This document shows positions 42,701 through 51,142 of a stretch of DNA of 64,000 nt, piece after piece. Made by a program: the position numbers and the translations under genes. The stretch covers positions 3,410,001 through 3,474,000 of the forward strand of contig OZ244981.1 in assembly GCA_965223085.1 (NCBI GenBank), written 5' to 3'. Each line of letters begins with the position of its first letter. The stretch's first letter is position 1. This stretch comes from CBDCVO01 sp965223085. Its GTDB lineage: Bacteria > Pseudomonadota > Gammaproteobacteria > Ga0077536. The notes under the pieces were generated by a model. The model did not search any database. It worked only from the letters and a program-made list of their open reading frames with translations, and had not been told where the DNA came from.

Positions 42701-44591
42701 TCAATGCCAAACCATGCTCGAAATTTTCTGAGTTACGGGCACGTTCAATATGTTTGCCGTATACGCTCGGTAGGCGCTTCTTCAAAGTGGTAGCGACATC
42801 TGGTGAAATTTGCGTTAGAACCTTCAAGGGATCGTGAATGTCGAGCGCGTCGTCCAACGGCAAAAGTGCTTTTTGAGCAAGCGCTTGATTAAAAAGTGTT
42901 GTTTGTTGGGCCAGGAATAGATTCTCCTGCTTATCGACGTCAGCGGCGAGCGTTTTTACTTGCGCAGAGTCCTTAAAGAAATCAAACCGAGTTAGATCGG
43001 CAATCATTTCACGAGCACCGGCAAAGTCATACTGGCCGTTGGCGGTGTCGATGCGCGTTGTGATTCGTTCGGTGTACGCCTTTAATATGGGTTCGCGTGC
43101 AGCGACGAGCACTTGGTCACGGTCCGCGTCGTCCAACTCGCTGAGCTTGGCAAGAACGGTGTCCATGTGCGCCGGCGTGCTACCGCGAGCAGCCGCAATG
43201 AGCTTGTCGATCTCGCGTTGATGCCACCAATCTAACGCGGGCAACATCGCGACCAAGCCCAATAGGATTAATAACGCGGGAGCGAGAATCATCGGGTTGC
43301 GCAGCGGCGACGTACGTGCTTCCAACTCGCGTAGAAATTGTGCGACTGTCTCCGTGCGTTCTTTACGTTCGAAGGCGAGGCCGCGCCGTAACGCGCGCAT
43401 TTGTCGCCTCTTTAGGTGCGGTATCGGTGCCGGCACCAAGCTATTTTCACGCGCGGTGGTCGCCGGTGTTTTATTAAATGGATGTTTCCCGCTTAGTAGT
43501 TCGTAGCTAACGCAAGCAAGTGCGTAAATATCATCGCGTGGATCAGGTTCTTGTGCGTCCAGCATTTCTGGGCTTGCGTAGGCAGGGGTAAGCGCGCCGA
43601 GTTTGCTGGGGTCAAAGTATGTTTTATCGGTGCTTGTTTGGTCCGGCATACTGATCGCTCTCGCGATCCCGAAGTCGAGTACTTTAACGACACTATTTTC
43701 TGTTAGATATCCATTTGCTGGCTTGAAATCCGAGTGCACGATGTTTCGTTCGTGGGCGTAAGTCAAAGCATTGGCTAGACCCTCTATGATTGGAAACGCC
43801 TCGGGGAACGGTAGACCACCACGTGGTTTTACGTGTTCACCGATGTAGGTATTCAGTGGTTTTCCAATCAATAACTCCATCGTAATAAAGACGACGCCGT
43901 TCGTAGTGCGATCGAAATCGTAAACGGTTGCGATATTGGGATGGGCCAAGCGCTGTTGGCGGCTAGCTTCGCGCTGTAGCGCGATAAACGAGTTGGGATG
44001 TTTTTTGAAATCTTCGTTCAGAACTTTTACCGCAACGTAGGGGTTCTTGTCGTGTGCCTCTACTTTTATCAGGTCGCGGCTCTTGTAAACCGTGCCCATT
44101 CCACCCGTGCCGATAACTTCATCAAGCTGGAAACGCTGTTTGAGAATCGTACCGGGTGCGATTTCAAATACTTGCGTCGCATTGTAAGTAGGCGCATCTT
44201 CGCTGTCGGGTTCGAGTGCGGCGATTTGATCCTCGCCAGAGAGGTCTAAGTCGATGCTATTCGAGTCTGTGGGATTGGTGAATGCCTCCAATAGCCAGGT
44301 GTCAGCATGCATCTCACTAGAGGGTATCGCCTCGGCGTCCGAGGTGGTCGCGGGGGTGTGTGAGTCTGTGATTGAGCTGGTGTTCGGCGCCGTATCAATG
44401 ACGTGTTTTTTCAGGCGCGCATAGTTGGTCTCGTCAGTCAGGTTCGCGGCGAATGCTTCGCGCAGCTGACGTAAAATCTCGCTTGCGATCGCCGGTCGCT
44501 GGGCGAGCAGTCGGTCGATATTTGCCGTGACTTTTTCGTAGGAGAGGTCGCCGCGGCTTAGCGCCGCGAGGGCCGTTTTGAAGTCAGCCAT
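39798..44591 (-). CDS. Giant membrane Ser/Thr kinase with helical repeats and FGE-sulfatase-like C-terminal domain
   Basis: 1597 residues. After a 145-residue N-terminal region comes a Hanks-type kinase domain (about 154-425): GTGGMGTVYK (P-loop), VAVKVL (Lys), catalytic loop NIVHSDFKPANG (H-S-D, so non-RD), KVLDFGIARA (DFG) and TPAYASPEML. One membrane span follows at about 433-452 (MILAPALLILLGLVAMLPAL). Residues 460-1420 are a long, charged, alpha-helical region with TPR-like and coiled-coil character. The C-terminus (about 1430-1597) resembles a formylglycine-generating-enzyme/SUMF1 domain: KFEVSQRDFEVYCELSRACE, YRLPTSREWEYAAHADG, NVQELVADRDRLRARGGGFD and KTGFRVLLEL. The kinase would face the cytoplasm, the rest the periplasm. 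Cyclase-FHA gene is directly upstream (29 bp). Confidence 0.88.
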   Translation of the reverse strand: MADFKTALAALSRGDLSYEKVTANIDRLLAQRPAIASEILRQLREAFAANLTDETNYARLKKHVIDTAPNTSSITDSHTPATTSDAEAIPSSEMHADTWLLEAFTNPTDSNSIDLDLSGEDQIAALEPDSEDAPTYNATQVFEIAPGTILKQRFQLDEVIGTGGMGTVYKSRDLIKVEAHDKNPYVAVKVLNEDFKKHPNSFIALQREASRQQRLAHPNIATVYDFDRTTNGVVFITMELLIGKPLNTYIGEHVKPRGGLPFPEAFPIIEGLANALTYAHERNIVHSDFKPANGYLTENSVVKVLDFGIARAISMPDQTSTDKTYFDPSKLGALTPAYASPEMLDAQEPDPRDDIYALACVSYELLSGKHPFNKTPATTARENSLVPAPIPHLKRRQMRALRRGLAFERKERTETVAQFLRELEARTSPLRNPMILAPALLILLGLVAMLPALDWWHQREIDKLIAAARGSTPAHMDTVLAKLSELDDADRDQVLVAAREPILKAYTERITTRIDTANGQYDFAGAREMIADLTRFDFFKDSAQVKTLAADVDKQENLFLAQQTTLFNQALAQKALLPLDDALDIHDPLKVLTQISPDVATTLKKRLPSVYGKHIERARNSENFEHGLALTKAATNLIGEDEYIKDLEFKLTLAQEHAAERDEIARLVERLGELLAHGNSLSQFTGTEDDIAKLVRLAPDHAFVAQLRARVSTLVSAQLNAADSNSKTAADDLLQYDFGLLLRTLSLYEFDSRNRIARDEFLTELQNRADAVLSSLASDDGERAIRVYEELRNIAPHNALTNDVARVLAHTHLKDARRARQRAEFDVAIRALAEIEELDRRSGVAINAEFVQAERARINADRLLRPDEREAQTSERARESDKLLSDLATTLAGPTSVETFANAVQLFDRAEAFEPGNERLEVVRKQFVTSAIQQMAERVSRGAWDDALRVGWSTLAIAPRSTRLRERLQAIATEQRAARIATMERFISARKHELETVLAHPNRDRAWYTKVQDLLADIIALAGGNDPWVDETRTALARHYLADADEMRTTGRFEAAAELLQLARRYDPSLDEIETQQRSIDEALIRRENELKEQAQAAHVASLKQSFDVELRANQVENAEVTFTELKAVLGDEDHFIAAVAPQRLARMYVRLATAAAARQDFSAADKFARKGANLDPGNEDLRLAVRDYRIEANIQLLDRQLHDDNSFDLDNVLEKIAVVQQQRPKRYASHEQRWGSAIAKRLEQLQQSGNTNTATLLQKAQALFPANKTIAKLAAPMNAEAIDAAIERGLLTRARTLLQTTPRGDADHPAMVRLNRRYENQLREAKSLFEGYKRAFQSKDFMRANDLADRMLAVWSDSDTFHKEKKRVLAALNPARALSTPRRRVRSKQACDMTLAGLGKRQQGTCYDMLSETARGPQIVVVPKGPDMTPFGIGKFEVSQRDFEVYCELSRACEFTPSGASNTPLREVSLSQIKAYLAWVSAATERVYRLPTSREWEYAAHADGQQPRPDYNCRIAQGNEILKGAGVVAIDSGKANGWGLYNYIGNVQELVADRDRLRARGGGFDDPYAACSLDRDVSHTGLPDPKTGFRVLLELH

Positions 44592-44620
44592 GCGTCCGCT
44601 GCCTTACAGAAGTTGGAACC

Positions 44621-45535
44621 CTAGCTCTCGGCGGTAAAATTCACCACGTGTTGCGGGTTTTCTGCGAACGGTCGTCCCAAACTGATCCCGCCGGTGCCGC
44701 TCAGCAACATTTCCTCTCGACGTACAAATGATTCACCTGCAGCTGTTTTTACGTAAGTCCCGTTAGTACTTTGATCAATGAGATAAAATTTGCCGCGACG
44801 GCGTTCGATGCGAGCATGTTGTCGCGAGGCAAGTGCTTCTGCAACTGTGACGTCTACGGTTTCGCTTCTGCCTAAAATAACGACCGGTTTGTTTTCATCG
44901 AGTCGTGTTTCTTGGTTTTCGCAGATAAGTCGCAACTGCTTGCTACTATGTCCGCGTAGCATCACGCCGGTGGACATGCGCGTGACATCTTCATGTTGCC
45001 AAATTATTTCGAAAATATCGAGACTGTTCTTTTTGCCCTTAACGCGCGCGTGGTCGATATGCCTAGCATTCGCTTGCAGGAGCGAGGGAAGTTCCGACAT
45101 GGTCGAACGCGTCGTGATGATTTGCCCTGCTTTCGCTAGCGCGACCATGCGTGCAGCAACGTTAACCGCATCACCGAATGCGTCTTTGGATTCGACGATC
45201 GCAGGTCCCCAATGCATGCCGACGCGAATCATCACGTTATTCGCTTTTTCATCATCATCGCTCGGCGCCGCGGCTTTTTCTTCGAGCGCTTCGTGCATCG
45301 CACAGGTGGCGGTTGCCGCTGTCTCCGCGTCAGCAAAGGTACAGAGTATTTCGTTACCGATCGTCTTTACGTGGGTGCCGCCGTATTTTGCGATCACCTC
45401 GCTCATCAGCGCCAAGACTTCCGTGACCTTGGCCCGGGCGCGATCGCTGCCCAGGGTCTGGTAGAGGCGTGCCGAGCCACTGATGTCGGCGAACACGATC
45501 GCAAGTTGTCCGGTGCTGACGGTATTGGTGGACAT
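44621..45535 (-). CDS. Class III nucleotide cyclase domain fused to an FHA domain
   Basis: 304 residues. The class III cyclase homology domain covers about residues 10-180: QLAIVFADISGSARLYQTLG (first metal Asp), GTHVKTIGNEILCTFADAE, AFGDAVNVAARMVALAKAGQ (N...R transition-state residues) and VKGKKNSLDIFEI. The motif normally K-x-x-G-D-E reads K-T-I-G-N-E, so the second metal-binding Asp is Asn and catalysis is doubtful. An FHA domain occupies about 215-300: VVILGRSETVDVTVAEALAS, RQHARIERRRGKFYLID, STNGTYVKT, with the R-S and N-G-T phosphothreonine-recognition residues. It precedes the Ser/Thr kinase gene by 29 bp. The FHA domain probably binds a phosphorylated Thr made by that kinase (inference). 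Confidence 0.88.
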   Translation of the reverse strand: MSTNTVSTGQLAIVFADISGSARLYQTLGSDRARAKVTEVLALMSEVIAKYGGTHVKTIGNEILCTFADAETAATATCAMHEALEEKAAAPSDDDEKANNVMIRVGMHWGPAIVESKDAFGDAVNVAARMVALAKAGQIITTRSTMSELPSLLQANARHIDHARVKGKKNSLDIFEIIWQHEDVTRMSTGVMLRGHSSKQLRLICENQETRLDENKPVVILGRSETVDVTVAEALASRQHARIERRRGKFYLIDQSTNGTYVKTAAGESFVRREEMLLSGTGGISLGRPFAENPQHVVNFTAES

Positions 45536-45954
45536 TCAACGATTACTGCAGTGGGATTCGTCTCATTAATTACAATCGACCACGAGTCGTCCTAAGTTTA
45601 AGCACAATCAAGCTGAGATCGATGCTACTTTTTCTATGGAAGTGCTTATATACTAACGTAAAATTCATATTCTGTCCCTTCAATATTCGCGGCATCGACT
45701 TCCCGCCATCGATAACGCGCGTGGGGATCCGTTTCAGGTCAGTTCACCTCACTCACCACCATCGCGATCTCGACTTAACCCTAGGCTGGACGTTCAAGCG
45801 ATTGAATTCGTTTGGCTGTTACGGCATTTGTAGTCTATGGTTATAAGCACCGTCTTGGATGATGTCACCTGCGCTGCACCATTTTTGTGATCGCAGGCAA
45901 TTTGATAATAAAATTACTTGAATGAAAGTGCCTGCATGGTAGGGTGTGCACACG
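45536..45954. other. 419-bp intergenic region
   Basis: It lies between the divergent cyclase-FHA gene and the small ORF at 45955. Two AT-rich patches (around 45640-45680 and 45885-45925) probably carry promoters, but no hexamer pair is convincing. I see no gene, tRNA or repeat here. Confidence 0.4.
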
Positions 45955-46269
45955 ATGGTTAGGCCCCGCAATATCGATTTTGCCAGCAGCAGTCGCTGGG
46001 CCTCGGATACGCACGCGGCGTTGAGCGCCGGGCGCATCGACGCATTACGGCGGGCCCGTCTGTGGGCGGAGGAATCGCGCTCGCAGCCACGCCATGTCGA
46101 TCAGGTGAGGCGGCGCGAACTGAATCCCGAAGAATTCATGTCCCGACAGCTGCGCGCGATGGTTAATCACCGGCGCGGGCCCGCGGTGCTGTTGTTTTCG
46201 ATGATCCAATCGATGGGCGGTACCGAGGCGTCGGGCTACAAGGGCATGTATATCAACACCGTCGTTTGA
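45955..46269 (+). CDS. Small hypothetical protein
   Basis: 104 residues from ATG 45955 (GTG 45946 also possible; AGGG lies about 10 nt upstream of the ATG). Very basic in its first 75 residues (RIDALRRARLWAEESRSQPR, VDQVRRRELNPEEFMSRQLR), then a short hydrophobic stretch (GPAVLLFSMIQSMGG) and MYINTVV at the end. No signal peptide and no recognised domain. It converges with the Sel1-repeat gene. Coding is supported by continuous frame and Arg/Ala-rich composition similar to neighbours, but conservation is unknown. Confidence 0.5.
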   Translation: MVRPRNIDFASSSRWASDTHAALSAGRIDALRRARLWAEESRSQPRHVDQVRRRELNPEEFMSRQLRAMVNHRRGPAVLLFSMIQSMGGTEASGYKGMYINTVV

Positions 46270-46307
46270 GGCGCTTGAAACAGCGTTATTTGCGCTCCTC
46301 GTGCTAC

Positions 46308-46814
46308 CTATTTGGCGCGCAATGTGGTGTGCGACACTTGGCCATATTTCTGGATCAGGTCGGTCGACAGGGACTCGGCTGCCCGCAGTTCTTCTGGGCT
46401 CAATAATTCCTTCGCGGCCGCCGCCGCCGCTTCCGCTTTGGCGTTGCCTAAATGGGCTGCACAACGGTACCACCCATAAGCGTATTCCACGTCCTTCGGT
46501 ACCCCGTCACCGGCGGCGTACATTGTGGCCAAGCGGTATTGCGCGTCTTGCACGCCGTGCTCGGCTGACTTGCGGAACCACTTCGCCGCGGTTTCTGAAT
46601 CTTGCTTAACGCCGCGACCTTCAGCGTACATGCGACCGAGAAAATACTGCGCTAGTCCATGGTCCGATGTTTCCGCAAGGGGCACGAGGGTCGCCAACGC
46701 CGTATCGTGATCACCGGTCATCAATGCGACGACGCCGTCATTAAAATCCGCTTGCACAAGCAGCGGTTGGCTGAGGGTGCCGAGCACCAGGGTAACCGCA
46801 AGGAACTTATACAA
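46308..46814 (-). CDS. Secreted Sel1-repeat protein
   Basis: About 168 residues. TTG 46814 follows GAGG by about 9 nt and gives a signal peptide (YKFLAVTLVLGTLSQPLLVQ then Ala). The open frame continues to 46913 but that part lies over the leuC upstream region and has no signal-like start. The mature protein holds two Sel1 repeats: AQYFLGRMYAEGRGVKQDSE with AKWFRKSAEHG, and AQYRLATMYAAGDGVPKDVE with AYGWYRCAAHLGN. These helix-turn-helix repeats form a protein-binding solenoid, often in periplasmic adaptors. A charged C-terminal helix follows (LSPEELRAAESLSTDLIQKY). Partner unknown; it is divergent from leuC. Confidence 0.83.
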   Translation of the reverse strand: MYKFLAVTLVLGTLSQPLLVQADFNDGVVALMTGDHDTALATLVPLAETSDHGLAQYFLGRMYAEGRGVKQDSETAAKWFRKSAEHGVQDAQYRLATMYAAGDGVPKDVEYAYGWYRCAAHLGNAKAEAAAAAAKELLSPEELRAAESLSTDLIQKYGQVSHTTLRAK

Positions 46815-46945
46815 TTCGCCTACCTCATATCTGATGGTGTTTAGTTTGAGATTGCCGAGGCGCAGCGGCCTTGTCAACTTGTGCGGCGCGAACGCGAGCA
46901 AAAATGCTAACATTTCGTATCTAGTATCGAGACGAGCCCGCTTTC

Positions 46946-48346
46946 ATGGCCGCACGCACGTTATATGACAAGCTCTGGGATGCCCATATCGTGGAGCAGT
47001 TTGACGATGGTAGTGCGCTCGTCTATATCGACCGCCATATTACCCACGAGGTGACGACACCGCAGGCCTTCGAAGGCTTGCGGCTTGCGCAGCGTAAACC
47101 GTGGCGCACAGCGGCGACGATTGCGGTGTCGGATCATAATGTGCCGACGCGTGACGTGCAGCGCGTCACCGACCCCGTAGCGCGGCTGCAACTGGAAACC
47201 TTAGCGCGAAATTGTCGTACCTACGACATCACGCACTTCGATGTAGGCGATCCTCGCCAAGGTATCGTGCACGTAGTGGGACCCGAACAAGGTTATTGCC
47301 TACCTGGCATGACGATCGTATGTGGAGATTCACATACTGCTACGAACGGGGCGCTCGGTGCCCTGGCATTCGGTATCGGCACCTCTGAAATCGAGCACGT
47401 CCTGGCGACTCAGTGCTTAGTATTACGCAAGGCAAAAAATATGTTGCTCGAGGTGCGCGGTGAATTGAACCGTGGGGTGACGGCAAAAGATCTTATTCTC
47501 GCCATCATCGGACGCATCGGCACGGCCGGCGCCACTGGGCATACGATGGAATACAGTGGTCCCGTCATACGTCAATTGACTATGGAGGAGCGCATGACGG
47601 TTTGCAATATGTCCATCGAAGCCGGCGGTCGCGCAGGTATGGTCGCCGTCGATGACACCACGCTTGCCTATGTGGAAAGCCGTCCACAGGCACCGCGTGG
47701 CGAGTTGTGGACGCGGGCCGTCGATGCTTGGCGCCACTTGCATTCCGATCCTGATGCGCAGTTTGATTGCGTGATCGAAGTAGACGCGAGCGATATCGAG
47801 CCACAAGTTACCTGGGGGACGTCACCCGAAATGGTTGTGCCCGTATCCGCGTGCGTGCCGGATCCCAACGCTGAACAAGATGAGACCAAAAAAATCGGTA
47901 TGCAGAATGCGCTGCGTTATATGGGGCTGAGCCCGGGCACCGCGATCCAAGACATTTCGATCGATAAAGTTTTTATCGGCTCCTGCACAAATTCGCGCCT
48001 CGAGGATTTGCGCGCCGCCGCGGCAATTATCGCTGGACGCAAACTTGCTACTAACGTCAAGCAAGCGCTAGTCGTGCCGGGATCCGGGATCGTCAAGCAA
48101 GCCGCGGAGGCAGAAGGCCTGGATAAAATTTTTACCGCTGCGGGATTCGAGTGGCGCGAGCCCGGTTGTTCGATGTGTCTCGGCATGAATCCGGATCAAC
48201 TGCAAGCGGGGGAGCGTTGTGCTGCGACGTCTAATCGGAATTTTGAAGGTCGTCAGGGCCATGGCGGTCGGACCCACTTGGTGAGCCCCGCGATGGCCGC
48301 AGCGGCGGGTATCGCGGGTCATTTTGTCGACGTCAGCGAGGTATAA
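46946..48346 (+). CDS. leuC: 3-isopropylmalate dehydratase large subunit
   Basis: 466 residues, aconitase-family subunit that isomerises 2- to 3-isopropylmalate in leucine biosynthesis. It begins ARTLYDKLWDAHIV and has VCGDSHTATNGALGALAFGI. The [4Fe-4S] ligands are Cys in FIGSCTNSRLEDLRAA and the pair in EPGCSMCLGMNPDQL. Length matches the E. coli enzyme. ATG 46946 is followed 6 bp after the stop by leuD, giving the two-subunit isomerase in one transcript. leuA and leuB are not in the window, so the pathway is split. Confidence 0.97.
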   Translation: MAARTLYDKLWDAHIVEQFDDGSALVYIDRHITHEVTTPQAFEGLRLAQRKPWRTAATIAVSDHNVPTRDVQRVTDPVARLQLETLARNCRTYDITHFDVGDPRQGIVHVVGPEQGYCLPGMTIVCGDSHTATNGALGALAFGIGTSEIEHVLATQCLVLRKAKNMLLEVRGELNRGVTAKDLILAIIGRIGTAGATGHTMEYSGPVIRQLTMEERMTVCNMSIEAGGRAGMVAVDDTTLAYVESRPQAPRGELWTRAVDAWRHLHSDPDAQFDCVIEVDASDIEPQVTWGTSPEMVVPVSACVPDPNAEQDETKKIGMQNALRYMGLSPGTAIQDISIDKVFIGSCTNSRLEDLRAAAAIIAGRKLATNVKQALVVPGSGIVKQAAEAEGLDKIFTAAGFEWREPGCSMCLGMNPDQLQAGERCAATSNRNFEGRQGHGGRTHLVSPAMAAAAGIAGHFVDVSEV

Positions 48347-48352
48347 GCGATA

Positions 48353-48997
48353 GTGGAGGCGTTTACAGAAATACGCGGCTTAGTGGTGCCGCTCGATCGC
48401 GCCAATGTCGACACCGATGCCATTATTCCGAAGCAGTTTCTGAAGTCCGTAAAACGTGCGGGCTTCGGCCCGAATCTATTCGATGAATGGCGTTATTTAG
48501 ATAAAGGCGAACCTGATCAAGATTGCGCTAAGCGGCCATTGAATCCGGATTTTGTGCTTAATCAAGCACGCTATTCCGGGGCCGAGATACTTTTGGCGCG
48601 TGCGAATTTCGGCTGCGGTTCTTCACGAGAGCATGCGCCGTGGGCGCTCGTCGACTTCGGTATACGCGTGGTGATTGCGCCGAGTTTCGCCGATATTTTT
48701 TACGGCAATTCGGCCAAAAATGGTTTGCTTTTGATTAGCTTGGCGGCGGAAGCCATTGAGCAGTTGTTTAGTGAGACTGAAGCAACGAGCGGCTATCGTC
48801 TCGAGGTCGATTTGCCGGCACAGAAAGTTACTACGCCAACTGGAGAGACATTTAGCTTCGATTACAGTCCCGGTCTGAAACATCGGATGTTGAACGGGCT
48901 CGATGACATCGAAATCACCTTGCAGTACGCAGAAGCGATCCGTGCGTATGAAAGGCGGCGACAAAACGATGTGCCGTGGTTGTTTTCTTCCGGCTAA
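48353..48997 (+). CDS. leuD: 3-isopropylmalate dehydratase small subunit
   Basis: 214 residues, the swivelling domain partner of LeuC. ANVDTDAIIPKQFLKSVKR and the anion-binding loop LARANFGCGSSREHAPWALV are diagnostic, as are VVIAPSFADIFYGNSAKNGL and the Y-S-P-G-L-K-H-R-M-L-N-G-L-D-D C-terminal block (residues 182-196). GTG start, 6 bp after leuC. Full length. It joins LeuC to form the active heterodimer. Confidence 0.97.
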   Translation: MEAFTEIRGLVVPLDRANVDTDAIIPKQFLKSVKRAGFGPNLFDEWRYLDKGEPDQDCAKRPLNPDFVLNQARYSGAEILLARANFGCGSSREHAPWALVDFGIRVVIAPSFADIFYGNSAKNGLLLISLAAEAIEQLFSETEATSGYRLEVDLPAQKVTTPTGETFSFDYSPGLKHRMLNGLDDIEITLQYAEAIRAYERRRQNDVPWLFSSG

Positions 48998-49072
48998 GCT
49001 CGGCGTCGATCGCGGCTGCGAACGGTAGTTGCGATCCTTAACGGTGCGATCACTAATGTGCGGCCACTCGAC

Positions 49073-49885
49073 ATGGAACAACTAGCGCTAGATTTTGGTC
49101 GCTGTCCTACCACACATAAATGCATGACCGATGCTGCTAAACCAGTGCACGCCTTGGCACTTGGCAACGGCCAGATGGTCGCCTACCAGGTTCGTCGCTC
49201 CCGACGCAACAAATATATTCATCTTAGTTTGTCATCGAGCGGTCGGCTCAGTGTTAGCGCTCCCCAGCGGGTGAGTTTGCGTGAAATCGTCGCCGCGGTT
49301 GAAGCCGAGCGTGCATGGGTTGCAGCACAGCTGCCGCGCTTGCAAGTTTGGCGCGCGGAGCGCCTCGGCAGCGGGGATCCAGAATTACCGCGGCAAATTG
49401 AATTACCCGCGGTCAGTGAGCGTTGGGCGCTTGCATATCGCCAGACGGACAAACCACACGTGCGGGTGCGCCAGGGTCGCGATTTGAACTTGAGCCTGAG
49501 CGGTGCGATCGATGACGTGGAGGCTTGTCACGCGGCGCTCCGAAGGTGGTTGCGGCGCCATGCGGTTGCGATTTTGAGCCCGTGGTTAGCACGAGTCGCT
49601 GCTGAATTGGGTTTGAGTTATCGGCGGGTGTCGGTGCGCGCGCAAACGCAACGCTGGGGGAGCTGCAATAGCGTCGGTGCCATCAGCCTCAATTGCAAAT
49701 TGCTGTTTTTGCCGCCGACTTACGTGCGCCATGTCTTAGTGCACGAGCTGTGCCACACTGTGGAGTTGAGTCATTCAGCATGTTTTTGGGCGCGAGTTGA
49801 GTGTTTTGAACCCGATTTTTTAGAAACAGGTCGGCGCTTGAACGAGGAGGCATGGCGACTGATCCCGTTGTGGGCGGGAGAATAA
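49073..49885 (+). CDS. YgjP-type (DUF45/M48) zinc metallopeptidase-like protein
   Basis: About 270 residues. The zinc-binding helix is LVHELCHTVELSHSACFWAR (H-E-x-x-H, with a further His downstream), preceded by QRWGSCNSVGAISLNCKLLF, the conserved T-x-R-W-G-S-C family motif. The N-terminal half includes RRSRRNKYIHLSLSSSGRLS, the usual strand pair of YgjP/DUF45 proteins. Such proteins are SprT- or wss1-like predicted peptidases of uncertain substrate. ATG 49073 is chosen; GTG 49058 is an in-frame alternative and neither has a strong Shine-Dalgarno. It follows leuD by 75 bp and converges with the acyl-CoA dehydrogenase gene. Confidence 0.85.
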   Translation: MEQLALDFGRCPTTHKCMTDAAKPVHALALGNGQMVAYQVRRSRRNKYIHLSLSSSGRLSVSAPQRVSLREIVAAVEAERAWVAAQLPRLQVWRAERLGSGDPELPRQIELPAVSERWALAYRQTDKPHVRVRQGRDLNLSLSGAIDDVEACHAALRRWLRRHAVAILSPWLARVAAELGLSYRRVSVRAQTQRWGSCNSVGAISLNCKLLFLPPTYVRHVLVHELCHTVELSHSACFWARVECFEPDFLETGRRLNEEAWRLIPLWAGE

Positions 49886-49940
49886 CTCGTTGCGCTCCTC
49901 GCTTACTGCGCCGTAGGTTTCTCCTCTGCCCGGGAGGCTG

Positions 49941-51122
49941 CTAGAGCTCCAGCGACATAAAATATCGTAGCGCTTCGTTGGCGCCGTCGTAGATCGGGGT
50001 GACCATCGAGTCACGTACGAGCTTCTCAGCCGGGAAATCTTTCATGTAGCCATAGCCACCCATGATCTGCATGGCGTCGACCGTTACCTTGCGGGAAACT
50101 TCGGAGGCATAGACTTTTGCCATCGACGGGTTGACGTCGTCGTGAATGCCCTGATCGCTCGCCCACGCGATGCGTTGGATCAACAGCCGGCTCGTTTCGA
50201 TGGCCATTTTCATGTCGACCAATTTGTTGCCAATCGACTGGTAACCGATGATTGCTTGGCCCCAGATCTGTCTTTCTTTAGCGTAAGCAAGCGCCATCTC
50301 ATAGGCCGACCTGGCAATGCCCAGCGCCAGGGATCCCATGCCGACGCTGTTGCCGTGATAGGTGTGTAGTAGTATCTCAACCCCGGCTCCCTCCGGGCCG
50401 AGCATGTCCTCGGCGCTGAGTTTTACGTTCTCGAAGATAAGTTCTCCATTGCAAGAAGCGCGGTGTCCCATTTTGTCTTCGATTTTGCCGATCGAAAATC
50501 CCGGCGTATTGGCCGCGCAGAAAAAGATGGAGTTCGAAGAGAAATTGGGACTCTCGCGATCCGTGCGTGCCATGCAACCATAGAGCTGTGCTTGTCCCGC
50601 ATTGGTGATGAATGTTTTCGAGCCATTTAAGATGTAGGAGTCGCCCTCGCGTTTCGCACTCGTGCGCGTGCCAAACTGGGGGTCATCGGCGGGATAGAAA
50701 ATTTCCGTGCCACCCGATGGCTCTGTGCCCCCGAAAGCCAAGGAATAACTGCCGCTGTTGTCGGCACAAAATGCGCCTAGCCAGCGTTCGCACTGGTCGC
50801 GCGTGCCGTTGGTTGCGATCATGCGAGAAATCGCACAGGTGGCTGCAAAACTAAATGCAACGCCCGCGTCACCGGCTGCCAGTTCTTCCATCATGATGGC
50901 GAAGTCAATGAGACCGCCGCCCATGCCGCCATAGTTTTCTGGCACGAGTAGCGTATGAAAACCGAGTTCGAAGCCTTTCTGGATCAACTCATGGGGAAAA
51001 GATTCACGCGGATCGACGATGCGGTCGATCCGCTCGGCTTGGGGCGCTACTTCATTCTGAGCAAAACGCCGTACCGTCTCTTGAAGTTGTCGTTGTTCAT
51101 CTGTGAGTTGGAAGCTGATCAC
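49941..51122 (-). CDS. Acyl-CoA dehydrogenase
   Basis: 393 residues, FAD enzyme introducing an alpha-beta double bond into an acyl-CoA. It begins ISFQLTDEQRQLQETVRRFA and shows LLVPENYGGMGGGLIDFAIM, YILNGSKTFITNAGQAQLYG, AKERQIWGQAIIGYQSIGNK and the FAD/ADP segment MQIMGGYGYMKDFPAEKLVR. At the usual catalytic position it reads TPIYDGANEAL, with Asp where most members have Glu. It is longer than usual in the middle domain (EPSGGTEIFYPADDPQFGTR). GTG start with GGAG about 8 nt upstream. It lies 20 bp after the cupin gene and ends the iorA-iorB-cupin unit. Substrate unknown. Confidence 0.9.
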   Translation of the reverse strand: MISFQLTDEQRQLQETVRRFAQNEVAPQAERIDRIVDPRESFPHELIQKGFELGFHTLLVPENYGGMGGGLIDFAIMMEELAAGDAGVAFSFAATCAISRMIATNGTRDQCERWLGAFCADNSGSYSLAFGGTEPSGGTEIFYPADDPQFGTRTSAKREGDSYILNGSKTFITNAGQAQLYGCMARTDRESPNFSSNSIFFCAANTPGFSIGKIEDKMGHRASCNGELIFENVKLSAEDMLGPEGAGVEILLHTYHGNSVGMGSLALGIARSAYEMALAYAKERQIWGQAIIGYQSIGNKLVDMKMAIETSRLLIQRIAWASDQGIHDDVNPSMAKVYASEVSRKVTVDAMQIMGGYGYMKDFPAEKLVRDSMVTPIYDGANEALRYFMSLEL

Positions 51123-51142
51123 GACATGCTCCGGGGGTGCAA

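Noticed and set aside
44790..45464. 224-codon plus-strand frame opposite the cyclase-FHA gene
   Set aside because: Shadow of a well-supported gene; Ser/Ala-rich translation without domains.
39798..45535. Kinase plus FHA genes considered as a type VI secretion regulatory pair (PpkA/Fha)
   Set aside because: No type VI structural genes in the window, and the FHA protein is a cyclase fusion, not a Fha scaffold.
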